A DNA stretch of 64,000 bases from assembly GCF_029338555.1 (NCBI RefSeq), contig NZ_CP119989.1, positions 124,001 to 188,000 of the forward strand, given 5' to 3'. The position numbers were made by a program, and so were the translations under genes. Of the stretch, positions 41,815-50,616 are shown one piece after another. This DNA is from Halobaculum marinum (GTDB lineage: Archaea; Halobacteriota; Halobacteria; Halobacteriales; Haloferacaceae). Numbering within the stretch: position 1 is the stretch's first letter; every line of letters begins with the position of its first letter. A model generated the notes under the pieces. It was not told the DNA's origin. It ran no database searches and worked only from the letters and a program-made list of their open reading frames with translations.

Positions 41815-43851
41815 CTACAATTCCTCCTCGGCCAACTCCATGTCCGCGACGATGTCGTACGGGTGGTGGTCCTTGCGGATCCCGTCGAGGATGCGGAACG
41901 CGTCGTCGGGCGCGAGGAAGTGGCGACACACCGCCCGCCCGAGCGGCGTCGGCGACAGGCCGTCGATGAACTCCCACTCCAGCAGTTTCCCGACGGCGTG
42001 GGTCGTCGGCACCTCGCCGATCATCCGGTCGTTGAGCTTCTTGGCGCCCTTGCCCGCGACGACGACGTTCGCGAGCGTCTCCTCGGCCGCCGAGGAGGTG
42101 TCGTACACCGTCGTCACGTCCTCCATCTCCCCCTTCAGCAGCTTGAACGCCGTCTCGTCTTCGGTCCCCTCCATCGAGGAGTGGTAGCTGGCGTCCGGCT
42201 CGACGAGGACGTACACCTTCCCCTCGTCGTGGTAGTCGGGGCGGCCCGCCCGCCCGAGCATCTGCTCGAACTCCTGGACGGAGAGCCACTCGATGCCCAT
42301 CGCGAGCGTGTCGAAGATCACCTGCGAGGCGGGGAAGTCGACACCCGCGGCGAGCGCGGCGGTCGTGACGACCGCGGCCAGGTCCTGATTCCCGAATTTG
42401 CGCTCGACGGTCTTGCGGCGCTTGTAGTCGAGCCCCGCGTGGTACGGCGCGGAGTCGTACTCCAGTTTCCGGGATATCTCGTGACACCGGCGGCGGGAGT
42501 TGGTGAAGATGATCGTCTGCCCGCGGTACCCCTTCGAGGACTTGGTGTCGAACTCGCGGCGGACGAGTTTCTTCTCGATGTCGACCTTCTCGCGGCCCGT
42601 CGCGAAGGTGACGTGGCGCTCGATGGGGACGGGGCGCTCCTCGAACTCGATGAGCGTCGCGCGCAGGCGTTCGGCGAGGAACTCGGGGTTGCCGACGGTC
42701 GCCGAGAGGTACACCCACTGGGCCGAGGAGCCGCGGTTCTCGGAGTAGTGCTTGAGCCGCGAGATCATCCCGTCCAGGCGGTGGCCCCGCCCCTCCTCTT
42801 TGAGGGTGTGGACCTCGTCGATGACGACGGTGCCGATGTCGCCCATGTCCTTGCCCGTGCGCAGGGCGTGGTCGATGCCCTCGTAGGTGCCGACGATGAT
42901 GTCGGCGTTCGGGTCGAAGCGGTTGCCGTCGTCGTTGATGCGGGAGGCGCCGACGCGGATGGTCACGTCGAGCACGTCGCCGTAGCGCTCCTCGAAGTCC
43001 TCGTGCTTCTGGTTGGCGAGCGCGACCAGCGGGACGAGGAACAGCATCTTCCCCTTCCCGTTGAGCGCGTTGTTGACGCCAGCGAGTTCGCCGACGAGCG
43101 TCTTCCCCGTCGCCGTCGCGCTCACGACGAGTTGGTCGTCGCCGTCGAAGAGGCCGTTCTGGACCGAGAGGCTCTGCACCGGGAGCAGTTCGTCGAAGCG
43201 GCCCTCCACGCGCTCCTGGAGGCCGGGGTGGAGGTTCAGCGAGTCGGTGGGGACGGGGTCGATCTCGTCGGTCGTCGCGGAGATCGTGTCGAACTTCGTG
43301 AGGTCGGGGTCGAGGTTCCCCTGGAGGAGGTTCGTGATGCGCTCTAAGTCCTGCACCTCGAACAGCAGGTCCTCCAGCCGTTCTTGGGCGTTGCCGGTGA
43401 ACTGGCCCTTGTAGGACAGTTCGCGGTCCAACTCTCGTTTGGCGCAGTCGGGGCAGATCCAGTCGCGGTCGGCCTTCACGGCGGTGTCGCTCGTGACCGG
43501 CGAGTAGCGCCCGGCGTTGGCGCAGTACCGGCAGGTGCGCACCTGCTTGGCGTCGAGTTGGTACGCCGACAGCATCGACTGGAGGCGTTCGCGAGCGCTC
43601 GACCGGGTCTGTTCGGAGATGCGGATGCGGCGGGCCGAGCGCGCCAACTCGACGAACTGGTCGGGCTGGCGCGGCTCCTCGCCCCCCTTCTGCTTCACGC
43701 GGAAGCGGCGCGGGCGGGGGCCGGCGTCCGTCTCTTTCAGTTCGAGGACGCCCTGGAGCACGCGCTTGCCGTCGCGCTCGACGACGACGGTGAAGTCCTC
43801 GTCGCGCTCGTGGAGGAACAGCGTCTCGACCTGCGGGAGTTGTTCGGACAC
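41815..43851 (-). CDS. Ski2-like superfamily 2 helicase with N-terminal zinc ribbon
   Basis: This 678-residue helicase has an N-terminal region (about 1-145) containing a Cys4-like knuckle (CRYCANAG and ICPDC), followed by a DExH core: motif I SATATGKTLVGEL, motif II VVIDEVHTLKEEGRG, motif III YLSATVGNP, motif IV/V with YHAGLDYKRRKTVER and TTAALAAGVDFPA, and motif VI QMLGRAGRPDYHD. The core resembles Hel308/Ski2 enzymes but lacks their C-terminal ratchet and HLH domains. Motif I has SATATGKT rather than the canonical GAGKT/GSGKT. Likely a DNA or RNA remodelling helicase. Confidence 0.9.
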   Translation of the reverse strand: MSEQLPQVETLFLHERDEDFTVVVERDGKRVLQGVLELKETDAGPRPRRFRVKQKGGEEPRQPDQFVELARSARRIRISEQTRSSARERLQSMLSAYQLDAKQVRTCRYCANAGRYSPVTSDTAVKADRDWICPDCAKRELDRELSYKGQFTGNAQERLEDLLFEVQDLERITNLLQGNLDPDLTKFDTISATTDEIDPVPTDSLNLHPGLQERVEGRFDELLPVQSLSVQNGLFDGDDQLVVSATATGKTLVGELAGVNNALNGKGKMLFLVPLVALANQKHEDFEERYGDVLDVTIRVGASRINDDGNRFDPNADIIVGTYEGIDHALRTGKDMGDIGTVVIDEVHTLKEEGRGHRLDGMISRLKHYSENRGSSAQWVYLSATVGNPEFLAERLRATLIEFEERPVPIERHVTFATGREKVDIEKKLVRREFDTKSSKGYRGQTIIFTNSRRRCHEISRKLEYDSAPYHAGLDYKRRKTVERKFGNQDLAAVVTTAALAAGVDFPASQVIFDTLAMGIEWLSVQEFEQMLGRAGRPDYHDEGKVYVLVEPDASYHSSMEGTEDETAFKLLKGEMEDVTTVYDTSSAAEETLANVVVAGKGAKKLNDRMIGEVPTTHAVGKLLEWEFIDGLSPTPLGRAVCRHFLAPDDAFRILDGIRKDHHPYDIVADMELAEEEL

Positions 43852-44254
43852 GGTGATCGGTTGGGGCGAGGTACGTGGATGCGGTATTTCAGGGATTCGG
43901 CTTCAATACGGCTGGGTGGGAGGTGGTCGAGTTCGGTCGAGTCGTCGGGTCGGTCGAGAACGTCGGGTCGGAGCGGAGGACGATCGCGAACGCCCCTCCC
44001 GGGCTCGCGGCCTGCGACTCGCTGCGCTCCTCGCGCTCGCTCCGCTCGCGCTGCGGTGCTTGCGTCGTCTCGGCTCGCGACCCCGGGAGCCCCGTTCAGT
44101 CCCGCCCACGACACCGCACAGCGGCCTCACCCTCCCCAGCCGACTCACTCGTCACTCGCTGCGCTCGTTCCTCGTTCGCCCCTCGCGCGCGTCCGCCGCG
44201 GACAGCGCCGCGGCGGCACGCGCCGACCGCAGACTCAGCCGTCGTCGTCTCGGG
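43852..44254. other. 403-base intergenic region without a convincing gene
   Basis: Open frames here are Arg/Ser-rich shadows. The stretch at about 44000-44220 is built from imperfect repeats of CTCGCTGCGCTC/CGCTCGCTCCGCTCG-type units, a composition common in haloarchaeal intergenic DNA and able to form hairpins. It may hold the helicase promoter near 43870-43900 (GTATTTCAGG) and the terminator of the next gene. Confidence 0.5.
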
Positions 44255-44554
44255 TCACCACGTCTGGATCCGGCCTTCGCGCACGTCCTCGGCACACCCC
44301 TCGCAGTCGGGGTGTCCGGCCTCGAAACACGCCGGTTCGCCGTCGCGGTTGACGGCGACGTGGCGCTTCTCGGCGTGGCGACGGCAGACGATGCGCGCAC
44401 GGTCGTCCGCGTCAGTCGGGAGGTCGAACTCCGCGGCGCGGTTGTCGCCCCAGTCGCGCCCGTCGCGGTAGGCCCGCTTGCTCCGTGCGTACTCACGGCC
44501 CGCCTTGCGGGCCTGCTGGTGGAGGACGCGACGCAGTTTGTCGCCCAGTCCCAT
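44255..44554 (-). CDS. Small haloarchaeal protein with Cys/His pairs
   Basis: This encodes 99 residues starting MGLGDKLRRVLHQQARKAGRE. A basic helical N-terminus is followed by DLPTDADDRARIVCRRHAEKR and ACFEAGHPDCEGCAEDVREG. The Cys/His set (CRRHAEKRH, CFEAGHPDCEGC) may bind zinc. It resembles a small haloarchaea-only DUF family. The second ATG of the frame is taken as start. Confidence 0.72.
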   Translation of the reverse strand: MGLGDKLRRVLHQQARKAGREYARSKRAYRDGRDWGDNRAAEFDLPTDADDRARIVCRRHAEKRHVAVNRDGEPACFEAGHPDCEGCAEDVREGRIQTW

Positions 44555-44696
44555 GTCCGACCCTGCGGGCGCACCCACTATCAGTCCGTTGCCGGCGCCC
44601 GCGTCGGGTCACCCCTCGGCGACGCCGAGCCCCGCGTCCGACGCACGCACGACGGACGGGCGCTGTCCGGCGATTTCACTTCCGGTGGGTCACGGA

Positions 44697-44708
44697 ATAC
44701 TAAATAGG
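44697..44708 (+). promoter_or_regulatory. TATA box of the rpa operon
   Basis: AATACTAAATAG lies about 60 bases before the rpa1 ATG, implying a leader of about 35 nt. A GGAGG at 44752-44756, 10 bases before the ATG, is a good Shine-Dalgarno sequence, which is rare among these mostly leaderless genes. Confidence 0.5.
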
Positions 44709-44766
44709 ATTCGGCACCAACCATCCTACGCCTCCCACTGAACACATACCCGGAGGCAGGAGAACC

Positions 44767-45705
44767 ATGGCAGACCTGCAAACCCACGCGGACGAGATAC
44801 ACGAGCAGTTTTCAGACCATCTGGACCTCACCGTCGACGAGATCGAGGAGCGCCTCGCCTCGCTGGTGAACGAGTACAGCGTCCCCGTCGACGAGGCGCG
44901 GCGCAGCGTCGTCAACTCCTACCTCGACGAGGCAGGGCTGGAGCGCGACGAACTCGGCTCCGGCGGCGCCGAACAGGTGCTCGTCGGCGACATCGACCAG
45001 GACGAGCAGTGGGTCGACCTTCGCGTGAAGGTGGCCGACCTCTGGGACCCCAACCACGAGTCGATCGCCCAGGTCGGCCTGCTCGGCGACGAGTCCGGGA
45101 CGATCAAGTTCGTCTCGTTCTCGACGAGCGAACTGGAGGAACTGGAGGAGGGCACCAGCTACGCCCTCTCGAACGTCGTCACCGACGAGTACCAGGGCAA
45201 CTTCTCGGTGAAGCTCAACCGGACGACGACCATCACCGAACTCGACGAGGAGGTCGAGGTCGGCGACGACTCCGACGAGGTCGAGGGCGCCCTCGTCGAC
45301 ATCCAGTCCGGGTCGGGCCTCATCAAGCGCTGCCCGGAGGAGGACTGTACCCGCGTCCTCCAGAACGGCCGCTGTAACGAGCACGGCCAGGTCGACGGCG
45401 AGTTCGACCTCCGCATCAAGGCCGTCCTCGACGACGGCGACGCCGTCCAGGAGGTCATCTTCAACGAGGAGGCGACCGCCCAGTTGACCGGCATCGGCCT
45501 CGACGAGGCCAAGCAGATGGCCCAGGACGCCCTCGACACGACCGTCGTGGGCGAGGAGATGGCCGACATGATCGTCGGGCGCTACTACCGCGTGCGCGGC
45601 CCGACGTTCGGCCGCTACGTGCTCGCCGACGAGTTCGAGGAACTGTCCGGCACCGACGAGACGGTCGATGCTGAATCGCTGCTGATCCGCGCGAGGTCCC
45701 TGTAA
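44767..45705 (+). CDS. rpa1: Replication factor A (RPA) single-stranded DNA-binding protein
   Basis: This 312-residue protein has an N-terminal helical region (to about 60), OB-folds (about 70-165 and 170-280) and a zinc motif Cys-x4-Cys...Cys-x2-His in RCPEEDCTRVLQNGRCNEHG. It binds and protects single-stranded DNA in replication and repair. The stop overlaps the ATG of the next gene by one base (TAATG), so the two are translated together, matching the known haloarchaeal rpa-rpap operon. Confidence 0.93.
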   Translation: MADLQTHADEIHEQFSDHLDLTVDEIEERLASLVNEYSVPVDEARRSVVNSYLDEAGLERDELGSGGAEQVLVGDIDQDEQWVDLRVKVADLWDPNHESIAQVGLLGDESGTIKFVSFSTSELEELEEGTSYALSNVVTDEYQGNFSVKLNRTTTITELDEEVEVGDDSDEVEGALVDIQSGSGLIKRCPEEDCTRVLQNGRCNEHGQVDGEFDLRIKAVLDDGDAVQEVIFNEEATAQLTGIGLDEAKQMAQDALDTTVVGEEMADMIVGRYYRVRGPTFGRYVLADEFEELSGTDETVDAESLLIRARSL

Positions 45706-46304
45706 TGAGCCAGAACACCCTCACCCGAGAGGTCGCACGACGCGTCTTCGCGTCCGAGTACAACGACGCCAGCTACACCTTCAAGGAGTCCGACGACGAC
45801 CGGGCGCCGCTGTACCTGCTGCTCCCGACCGGCGAGCGCGCGAACCGCGTGTTCATCGTCGGCACCCTCACCGAGAAGGAGGACGTCGGCGAGGACAGCG
45901 AGTACTGGCGCGGGCGCATCGTCGACCCGACGGGGACGTTCTTCACGTACGCCGGGCAGTACCAGCCCGAAGCCGCGAGTGCACTCCGCGAGTTGGAGCC
46001 ACCCGCCTACGTCGCCGTGGTGGGCAAGCCCCGGACGTACGAGACGGACGACGGCAACGTGAACGTCTCCGTCCGACCGGAGTCGATCACGACCGTCGAC
46101 GCGTCGACGCGCGACCGCTGGGTCGCCGAGACCGCCGCGCGCACGCTCGACCGCATCGAGGCGTTCGACGACGAGGGCAACGAGTACGCGCGGATGGCCC
46201 GCGAGCAGTACGACCTGCCCGTCGAGGAGTACCGCGACGCCGCCGTCGCTGCGCTGCGCTCGCTCGACGACAGCGACGAACTCGAAGAAGAGCCGACCGC
46301 GTAG
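45705..46304 (+). CDS. rpap1: RPA-associated protein (RPAP)
   Basis: This 199-residue OB-fold (COG3390-type) protein starts MSQNTLTREVARRVFASEYN and includes the strand-rich LPTGERANRVFIVGTLTEKED, SEYWRGRIVDPTGTFFTYAG and VAVVGKPRTYETDDGNVNVS. It associates with its cognate RPA in haloarchaea. The third gene of the Haloferax operon (a phosphoesterase) is absent here. C-terminus is acidic. Confidence 0.93.
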   Translation: MSQNTLTREVARRVFASEYNDASYTFKESDDDRAPLYLLLPTGERANRVFIVGTLTEKEDVGEDSEYWRGRIVDPTGTFFTYAGQYQPEAASALRELEPPAYVAVVGKPRTYETDDGNVNVSVRPESITTVDASTRDRWVAETAARTLDRIEAFDDEGNEYARMAREQYDLPVEEYRDAAVAALRSLDDSDELEEEPTA

Positions 46305-46328
46305 GCGACGCACCGACCGAACGCGTTC

Positions 46329-46368
46329 CCTACTTCCCCCTCTTTCCCCACTTTCCCCTCTTTCCCCA
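46329..46368. repeat. Polypyrimidine tandem repeat after rpap1
   Basis: The sequence runs as alternating CTTTCCCCA and CTTTCCCCT nine-base units (about four copies, first one imperfect). It lies just beyond the rpap1 stop. A pyrimidine-rich transcript end of this kind could serve as an archaeal terminator; alternatively it is simple slippage. Confidence 0.7.
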
Positions 46369-46467
46369 CGTTCGCCACGTTCTGCGCCGGGAGACGACCC
46401 CGCCGAGTATCACCCGTGCGAGTGTCTGACGAACGATTAAGTGGACCCGTGGGCGATTAGACGCCAA

Positions 46468-46875
46468 ATGGGCAGCAAGAACAAGACGGTCTCCTTCCGC
46501 GTCAACGAGGACGCCTTCGAGGCGCTGCGGGAGATCGCCGACGAGCGGGACCTGTCGCTGTCGGCGGTGTTCCGCGACTACGTGGACACCCTCGTCGCCC
46601 ACGACGGGCAAGTCGAGGTCGTCCCCGAGCACCGGGTGGAAGAGACCGACGGCGACGGGGAGTCGTTCCCGCCGACGGTCGAAGTGCCCAAGAGCTTCGT
46701 CCGCGAGCACGAACGCCTCGAACTGGAGGCCGAACACCTCCGCGAGCAGCTAGACGAGTACAAAGCGTTCGTCACGTTCCTCCAGGACCAACTGGAGGAG
46801 TCTGACGACGCCGAGGAGGTCGTCTTCTTGGAGGAGTTGGACGGCGGCGACGACGAACCGTACCAACTCGGGTAG
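46468..46875 (+). CDS. Ribbon-helix-helix (CopG-like) DNA-binding protein
   Basis: This 135-residue protein opens with an RHH domain (KTVSFRVNEDAFEALREIAD, then LSLSAVFRDYVDTLV). The middle is an acidic linker and the C-terminus a coiled coil (EHERLELEAEHLREQLDEYKAF). It is probably a dimeric DNA-binding regulator. The ATG at 46468 gives the strand start; an upstream Met adds nine unlikely residues. It faces the HalOD1 gene (convergent). Confidence 0.82.
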   Translation: MGSKNKTVSFRVNEDAFEALREIADERDLSLSAVFRDYVDTLVAHDGQVEVVPEHRVEETDGDGESFPPTVEVPKSFVREHERLELEAEHLREQLDEYKAFVTFLQDQLEESDDAEEVVFLEELDGGDDEPYQLG

Positions 46876-46885
46876 CCGCGGCGGC

Positions 46886-47173
46886 TCACTCCGCCGGTTC
46901 GACCGTGACGCTCGCGGGTGAATCGCCGTCCACCGTCACCGTGTAGCCGGAGAACTCGAAGGTCACCGTCACCGCGGTCGTCTCAGCCGCGACCAGCGAG
47001 TCGAGCGCGTCGCCGTCGACGGCGTCGTACAGTCGGGCCTCCAACTCTGCAGGAGAGACTCCTTCGGCGGTCGCAACTCGGTCGACCACACGCTCGCTCA
47101 CGGGACGGGGGCCGTCGGTTCGGGAGGGACGCATCCGTTCGATCACAGAGTCGTCAATACACTGGGCAGACAT
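46886..47173 (-). CDS. HalOD1 output domain protein
   Basis: This 95-residue protein is one HalOD1 domain: SERVVDRVATAEGVSPAELE, ARLYDAVDGDALDSLVA and VTVTFEFSGYTVTVDGD, the haloarchaeal output domain often linked to two-component sensing. An upstream Met at 47179 would add two residues. It stands alone with no receiver domain, and its function is unknown. Confidence 0.85.
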   Translation of the reverse strand: MSAQCIDDSVIERMRPSRTDGPRPVSERVVDRVATAEGVSPAELEARLYDAVDGDALDSLVAAETTAVTVTFEFSGYTVTVDGDSPASVTVEPAE

Positions 47174-47248
47174 GAACACCGCGCGTCGCGAACTCCGATC
47201 AACTCCGATTAACGCGATTTTGGGGCGGAACGGCCCGGTAGGCCGCGG

Positions 47249-47704
47249 TTATCGCGCCAGTGCGTCCCGCGCCTGGCTCGCTCGCTCGCGTGCCTCCTCG
47301 TCGCCCTCGACCGCCGCGAGCGACTCGGTCGCCTCCAGCGTCCGGACGGCGTTATCGAGGAACGAGAGCACGTCGCCGGGGTAGGCGTACAGCATGTAGT
47401 CGTCGCCCATCACGTCCACGATGGCGTCCGGGCCGAGCCCCTGCGCCCGCAGTTCCAGCAGGTAGCGGACGAACTTCCGCTCGGGGTGGCCGCAGTAGGG
47501 TGCGTCGTCACAGCCGCAGTCGAGGAAGTCCTCGGCGAACTCCAGCACGCGGTCGCGGGTCGCCTCGTCGAGGTCGGCGAGCCCGTCGCCCGAGAACACG
47601 AGATCCAGCGTCGCCCCCTTGAACGCGCCCTTCGGGATGTTGGCGTCGAGTTGGGAGGCGATCTGCCGGTGGTTCTTCAGGTAGATCTTGTCCGTGATGG
47701 CCAC
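47249..47704 (-). CDS. Conserved haloarchaeal protein with Cys cluster
   Basis: This 151-residue protein starts MAITDKIYLKNHRQIASQLD and has IPKGAFKGATLDLVFSGDGL, a Cys/His patch FLDCGCDDAPYCGHPERKF (Cys-x-Cys...Cys-x-His), and VMGDDYMLYAYPGDVLSFLD. The patch may bind zinc or an Fe-S cluster. I recognise it as a haloarchaeal conserved family but cannot give a verified name. Nothing in context fixes the role. Confidence 0.7.
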   Translation of the reverse strand: MAITDKIYLKNHRQIASQLDANIPKGAFKGATLDLVFSGDGLADLDEATRDRVLEFAEDFLDCGCDDAPYCGHPERKFVRYLLELRAQGLGPDAIVDVMGDDYMLYAYPGDVLSFLDNAVRTLEATESLAAVEGDEEARERASQARDALAR

Positions 47705-47873
47705 AGCTTGACCCTCTGTAGCGGATCGGAGGGCAAAAGCACCGCGGTCGGTCGCGACACCGCGCCGCCGACGCGACGCGAGCGGCGAACGCCGACGTGC
47801 GTGGGCCTCTCACGCACTGTGGCCGGCGGAGTCGTAACGTATTTCAGTCGCACCGGGCTACTGTCGTCTGCGT

Positions 47874-47947
47874 GTCCGGGTTGGGGTAGTGGACTATCCT
47901 TCAGCCTTGTGGAGGCTGAGACGCGGGTTCAATTCTCGCACCTGGAC
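47874..47947 (+). tRNA. tRNA-His (GTG)
   Basis: A 74-nt cloverleaf: acceptor TCCGGGT/ACCTGGA, anticodon stem CAGCC/GGCTG with loop TTGTGGA (anticodon GTG), and T-arm GCGGG-TTCAATT-CTCGC. The extra 5' G (position -1, base 47874) is encoded and can pair with the C73 discriminator at 47947, the identity element of archaeal tRNA-His. CCA is not encoded. Confidence 0.92.
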
Positions 47948-48031
47948 CTTCTCCGACGACCGCGTCGCCAGCCGTCGCCGTGTACTTGTCGCATCGGTAG
48001 CTTTTGGTCACAGTCGCCCATAGGCGTGTCA

Positions 48032-48805
48032 ATGCCCAGTTGGGGGAGCACGCCACCGTTGCGGGTGCTCCACGCGGAAGACGACGACGCGTACGCCGAC
48101 CTGACGGCCGCCGTGCTCGAACGCGAGGAGTGGGTGGCGTCCGTGACGCGAACCCCCGACGCCCAAGCCGCCCTCACCGAGTTGGAGCGCGACGACTACG
48201 ACTGTCTCCTGAGCGACCTCGAGATGCCGGGGATGTCGGGACTGGAGTTGTACGAGCGAGTCCGAGAGACCGACCCGTCCATCCCGTTCGTCCTGTTCAC
48301 CGGGCGGCGCTCGGCCGCCGCGCGCTCGACGGCGCCGCCGGCGTACACGAAAGGCGGCACCGACGCGCTCAGGACGCTCGCGGGTGGGCTCCACCGACTG
48401 TGTGCCGCCGCCCACTCCCCCCTCAGTGACGAGGTCTCCGGGCGTCGCTGGACGGTCGAGCGACCGGACGCCATGTTCTACCGCTGTCGGTGGGCGGCCG
48501 GGTGGCCCGCCGAGGTCGTCGGCCCCGGCGCGACCGTGCTCCTGGGGTACGACCCGGAGGACCTCGAAGGCGGCGAGTTGACGTACGCCGACGACATCGT
48601 CCACCCCGACGACAGAGCGTGGACCCACGACGCAATGGAGGCGTCGCTGGTCTCGGGCGAGCCCTTCGAGTTCACCTACCGGGTGCGGCGCGCCGACGGC
48701 GAGGTCATCCGTGTGTGGGAGCGCGGGCGCGGCGTCCCCGACGGCGACGAGACCGACTGGGGGACCGTCGTCGAGGGGTTCGTGCTCCCGCTGAGCGACG
48801 AGTGA
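48032..48805 (+). CDS. Response regulator receiver-PAS protein
   Basis: This 257-residue protein has an N-terminal receiver domain (acidic pocket AEDDDAY, phosphoacceptor Asp62 in SDLEMPGMSG, Thr in LFTGRR, Lys in YTKGG) and a C-terminal PAS-like domain from about 140 (GYDPEDLEGGELTYADDI, then FEFTYRVRRADGEVIRVWERG). No output DNA-binding domain or kinase domain is present. It probably modulates a histidine kinase or regulator encoded elsewhere. The start is the ATG at 48032; upstream frame overlaps the tRNA. Confidence 0.88.
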   Translation: MPSWGSTPPLRVLHAEDDDAYADLTAAVLEREEWVASVTRTPDAQAALTELERDDYDCLLSDLEMPGMSGLELYERVRETDPSIPFVLFTGRRSAAARSTAPPAYTKGGTDALRTLAGGLHRLCAAAHSPLSDEVSGRRWTVERPDAMFYRCRWAAGWPAEVVGPGATVLLGYDPEDLEGGELTYADDIVHPDDRAWTHDAMEASLVSGEPFEFTYRVRRADGEVIRVWERGRGVPDGDETDWGTVVEGFVLPLSDE

Positions 48806-48886
48806 GTCGAGCAGACGAGAGAATCAGGGGAGGTGACGGGGGACGGCCTTCTAGGTACAGCCGTCGCACGCCGACCCGCGAACCGC

Positions 48887-50074
48887 TCAGACGCTACGTC
48901 CGCCCACGTCCGGGAGCACGCCAGCGTCGCCGCCGAGTCCGATCGACTCCCGGCCACCGCGCTGGATGATGTTGAACGCCGTCATGAGGTCGCTGCGCGA
49001 GATGAGCCCGACCAACTCGCCGTCGGCGTCGACGACGACGAGGCGACCGACCCCGCGCTGTTGCATCGTCTCCAGCGCGACGAGCGCGTCAGCCTCGGGC
49101 GTGACACTGGCGATGTCGGTCACCATCACGTCGGAGACGGTGTAGGCGTCGCGTTCGACCTCGCGGACGGCCTGTGCGTCTTCCAGCGTCACCATCCCGA
49201 CGAGCGTCCCGTTCTTGACGACCGGGTAGCCGGTGTGGCGCTCGCGGAACATCCGCTCCATCAACTGGGCGACGCTCGCCCGGGGTTCGACGGTGTTCAG
49301 GTGCGCGCGCGGCGTCATGATGTCGCCGACGGTGACACCCTGGAACGCCGCCCGCATCGTCGTCTGCTGTGACTCGCTGGAGGCGGCGATGTAGATGAAG
49401 AAGGCGAGGCCGACCGTGAGCCAGTTGCCGCCGAACAGGCCGAACAGCCCCAGCAGGAACGCGAACACCTTCCCAACCTCGGCGGCGATCTGGGTCGCGC
49501 GAGCGTGCGGCCGATTGCGAGCCAGCAGCGCCCGCAGGACGCGCCCGCCGTCCATCGGGAACCCCGGAAGGAGGTTGAACGCGGCCAGCACGAGGTTCAT
49601 CAGCGCGAGGTAGCCCACGACGAACGCGACGGTCGCGGGCAGGCTGACGGTGACGAGCACGACGTAGGCGATTACCCCGAGCGCGACGGAGACGGCCGGC
49701 CCCATGATGGCGACCGTGAACTCCTGTTTCCAGTCCTCGGGCATCTCCTCGAACTGGGCGACGCCGCCGAACAGCCACAGCGTGATCGCGTTGATCCGGT
49801 AGCCGTAGTGCATCGCGGTGAGCGAGTGGCCGAACTCGTGGAGCAACACCGAGACGAACAGTCCGACGGCGGCGGCGGTTCCCAACACCCACGGGAGGAC
49901 GCCGCCGGTGAGCGCGTCGCTCGCGATGGCGACGCCGAAGGTGTCGGTGACGAGACCGGAGAACTCCCCCACCTGGCTCCCGATGAGATAGGCGAACAGC
50001 GGAAGCACCAGAAGGAACGTCCAGTTTAGCTGGATCGGGATCCCCGCGACCCGCCCGACACGGATTCCTCGCAT
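48887..50074 (-). CDS. Site-2 protease family (M50) metalloprotease with CBS domains
   Basis: This 395-residue membrane protease has the zinc site HEFGH (His79-Glu80-His83) and the third ligand Asp175 in NLLPGFPMDGG. Six or so helices surround it, and two CBS domains (about 248-305 and 310-365) lie at the C-terminus: VGDIMTPRAHLNTVEP and VSDVMVTDIASVTPEA. M50 proteases cleave membrane-bound substrates within the bilayer; CBS domains probably sense adenine nucleotides. Common in haloarchaea. Single gene, divergent from the cupin gene. Confidence 0.92.
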   Translation of the reverse strand: MRGIRVGRVAGIPIQLNWTFLLVLPLFAYLIGSQVGEFSGLVTDTFGVAIASDALTGGVLPWVLGTAAAVGLFVSVLLHEFGHSLTAMHYGYRINAITLWLFGGVAQFEEMPEDWKQEFTVAIMGPAVSVALGVIAYVVLVTVSLPATVAFVVGYLALMNLVLAAFNLLPGFPMDGGRVLRALLARNRPHARATQIAAEVGKVFAFLLGLFGLFGGNWLTVGLAFFIYIAASSESQQTTMRAAFQGVTVGDIMTPRAHLNTVEPRASVAQLMERMFRERHTGYPVVKNGTLVGMVTLEDAQAVREVERDAYTVSDVMVTDIASVTPEADALVALETMQQRGVGRLVVVDADGELVGLISRSDLMTAFNIIQRGGRESIGLGGDAGVLPDVGGRSV

Positions 50075-50147
50075 GGTCGGGGGTAGTTCCCGACGAGGTA
50101 TAAACCCGGGCGACGGGACTTATACGCAGCCGGGCGAACTCCCACCC

Positions 50148-50555
50148 ATGAGCGACACCGAGTCACCGACGGCGGACGGACCGGCACCGATCGTGAAGCG
50201 CGGCGGCGACGTCGCCGCCGAGACGGTCGACGCCGGCGAAGGGATGTCGAAGGCGGTCCTGCTCGACGAGTCCGACGGCGCCCCTCACTTCGCGATGCGC
50301 CGGTTCGAGTTGGCGCCGGGCGCGACGGTCCCGACCCACACGAACGAGGTCGAACACGAGCAGTACGTGCTCGCCGGCGAGTACACGGTCGGAATCGACG
50401 GCGAGGAACACGTGGTGAGCGCCGGCGACGCGCTCCTCATCCCGGCGGGCGTCCCGCACTGGTACCGCAACGACGGCGACGAGGCCGGCGCGTTCGTCTG
50501 CGTCGTGCCGAACGGCGACGACACGATCGAACTCGTCGACGGCGACGACGAGTGA
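50148..50555 (+). CDS. Cupin domain protein
   Basis: This 135-residue single-domain cupin has the metal-binding pattern PTHTNEVEHEQYVLAGE (motif 1) and PAGVPHWYRNDGDEAG (motif 2). The typical His/His/Glu/His ligand set is present. It may be a small metal-dependent dioxygenase, isomerase or sensor; the substrate is unknown. The ATG at 50148 follows the conserved cupin leader. Confidence 0.85.
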   Translation: MSDTESPTADGPAPIVKRGGDVAAETVDAGEGMSKAVLLDESDGAPHFAMRRFELAPGATVPTHTNEVEHEQYVLAGEYTVGIDGEEHVVSAGDALLIPAGVPHWYRNDGDEAGAFVCVVPNGDDTIELVDGDDE

Positions 50556-50616
50556 CCCAGTCGACGGTGGGCACTGCCCCGTCGGGCTTTTGCCCCGTCG
50601 GAGCGACCCGCCGGCA

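Noticed and set aside
43852-44254. Candidate gene in the gap between the helicase and the small Cys/His protein
   Set aside because: All frames encode Ser/Arg-rich low-complexity sequence from simple CTCGC-type repeats.
46329-46368. CRISPR-like array
   Set aside because: The units are nine bases in direct tandem with no spacers; no CRISPR array or cas gene was seen anywhere in the window.
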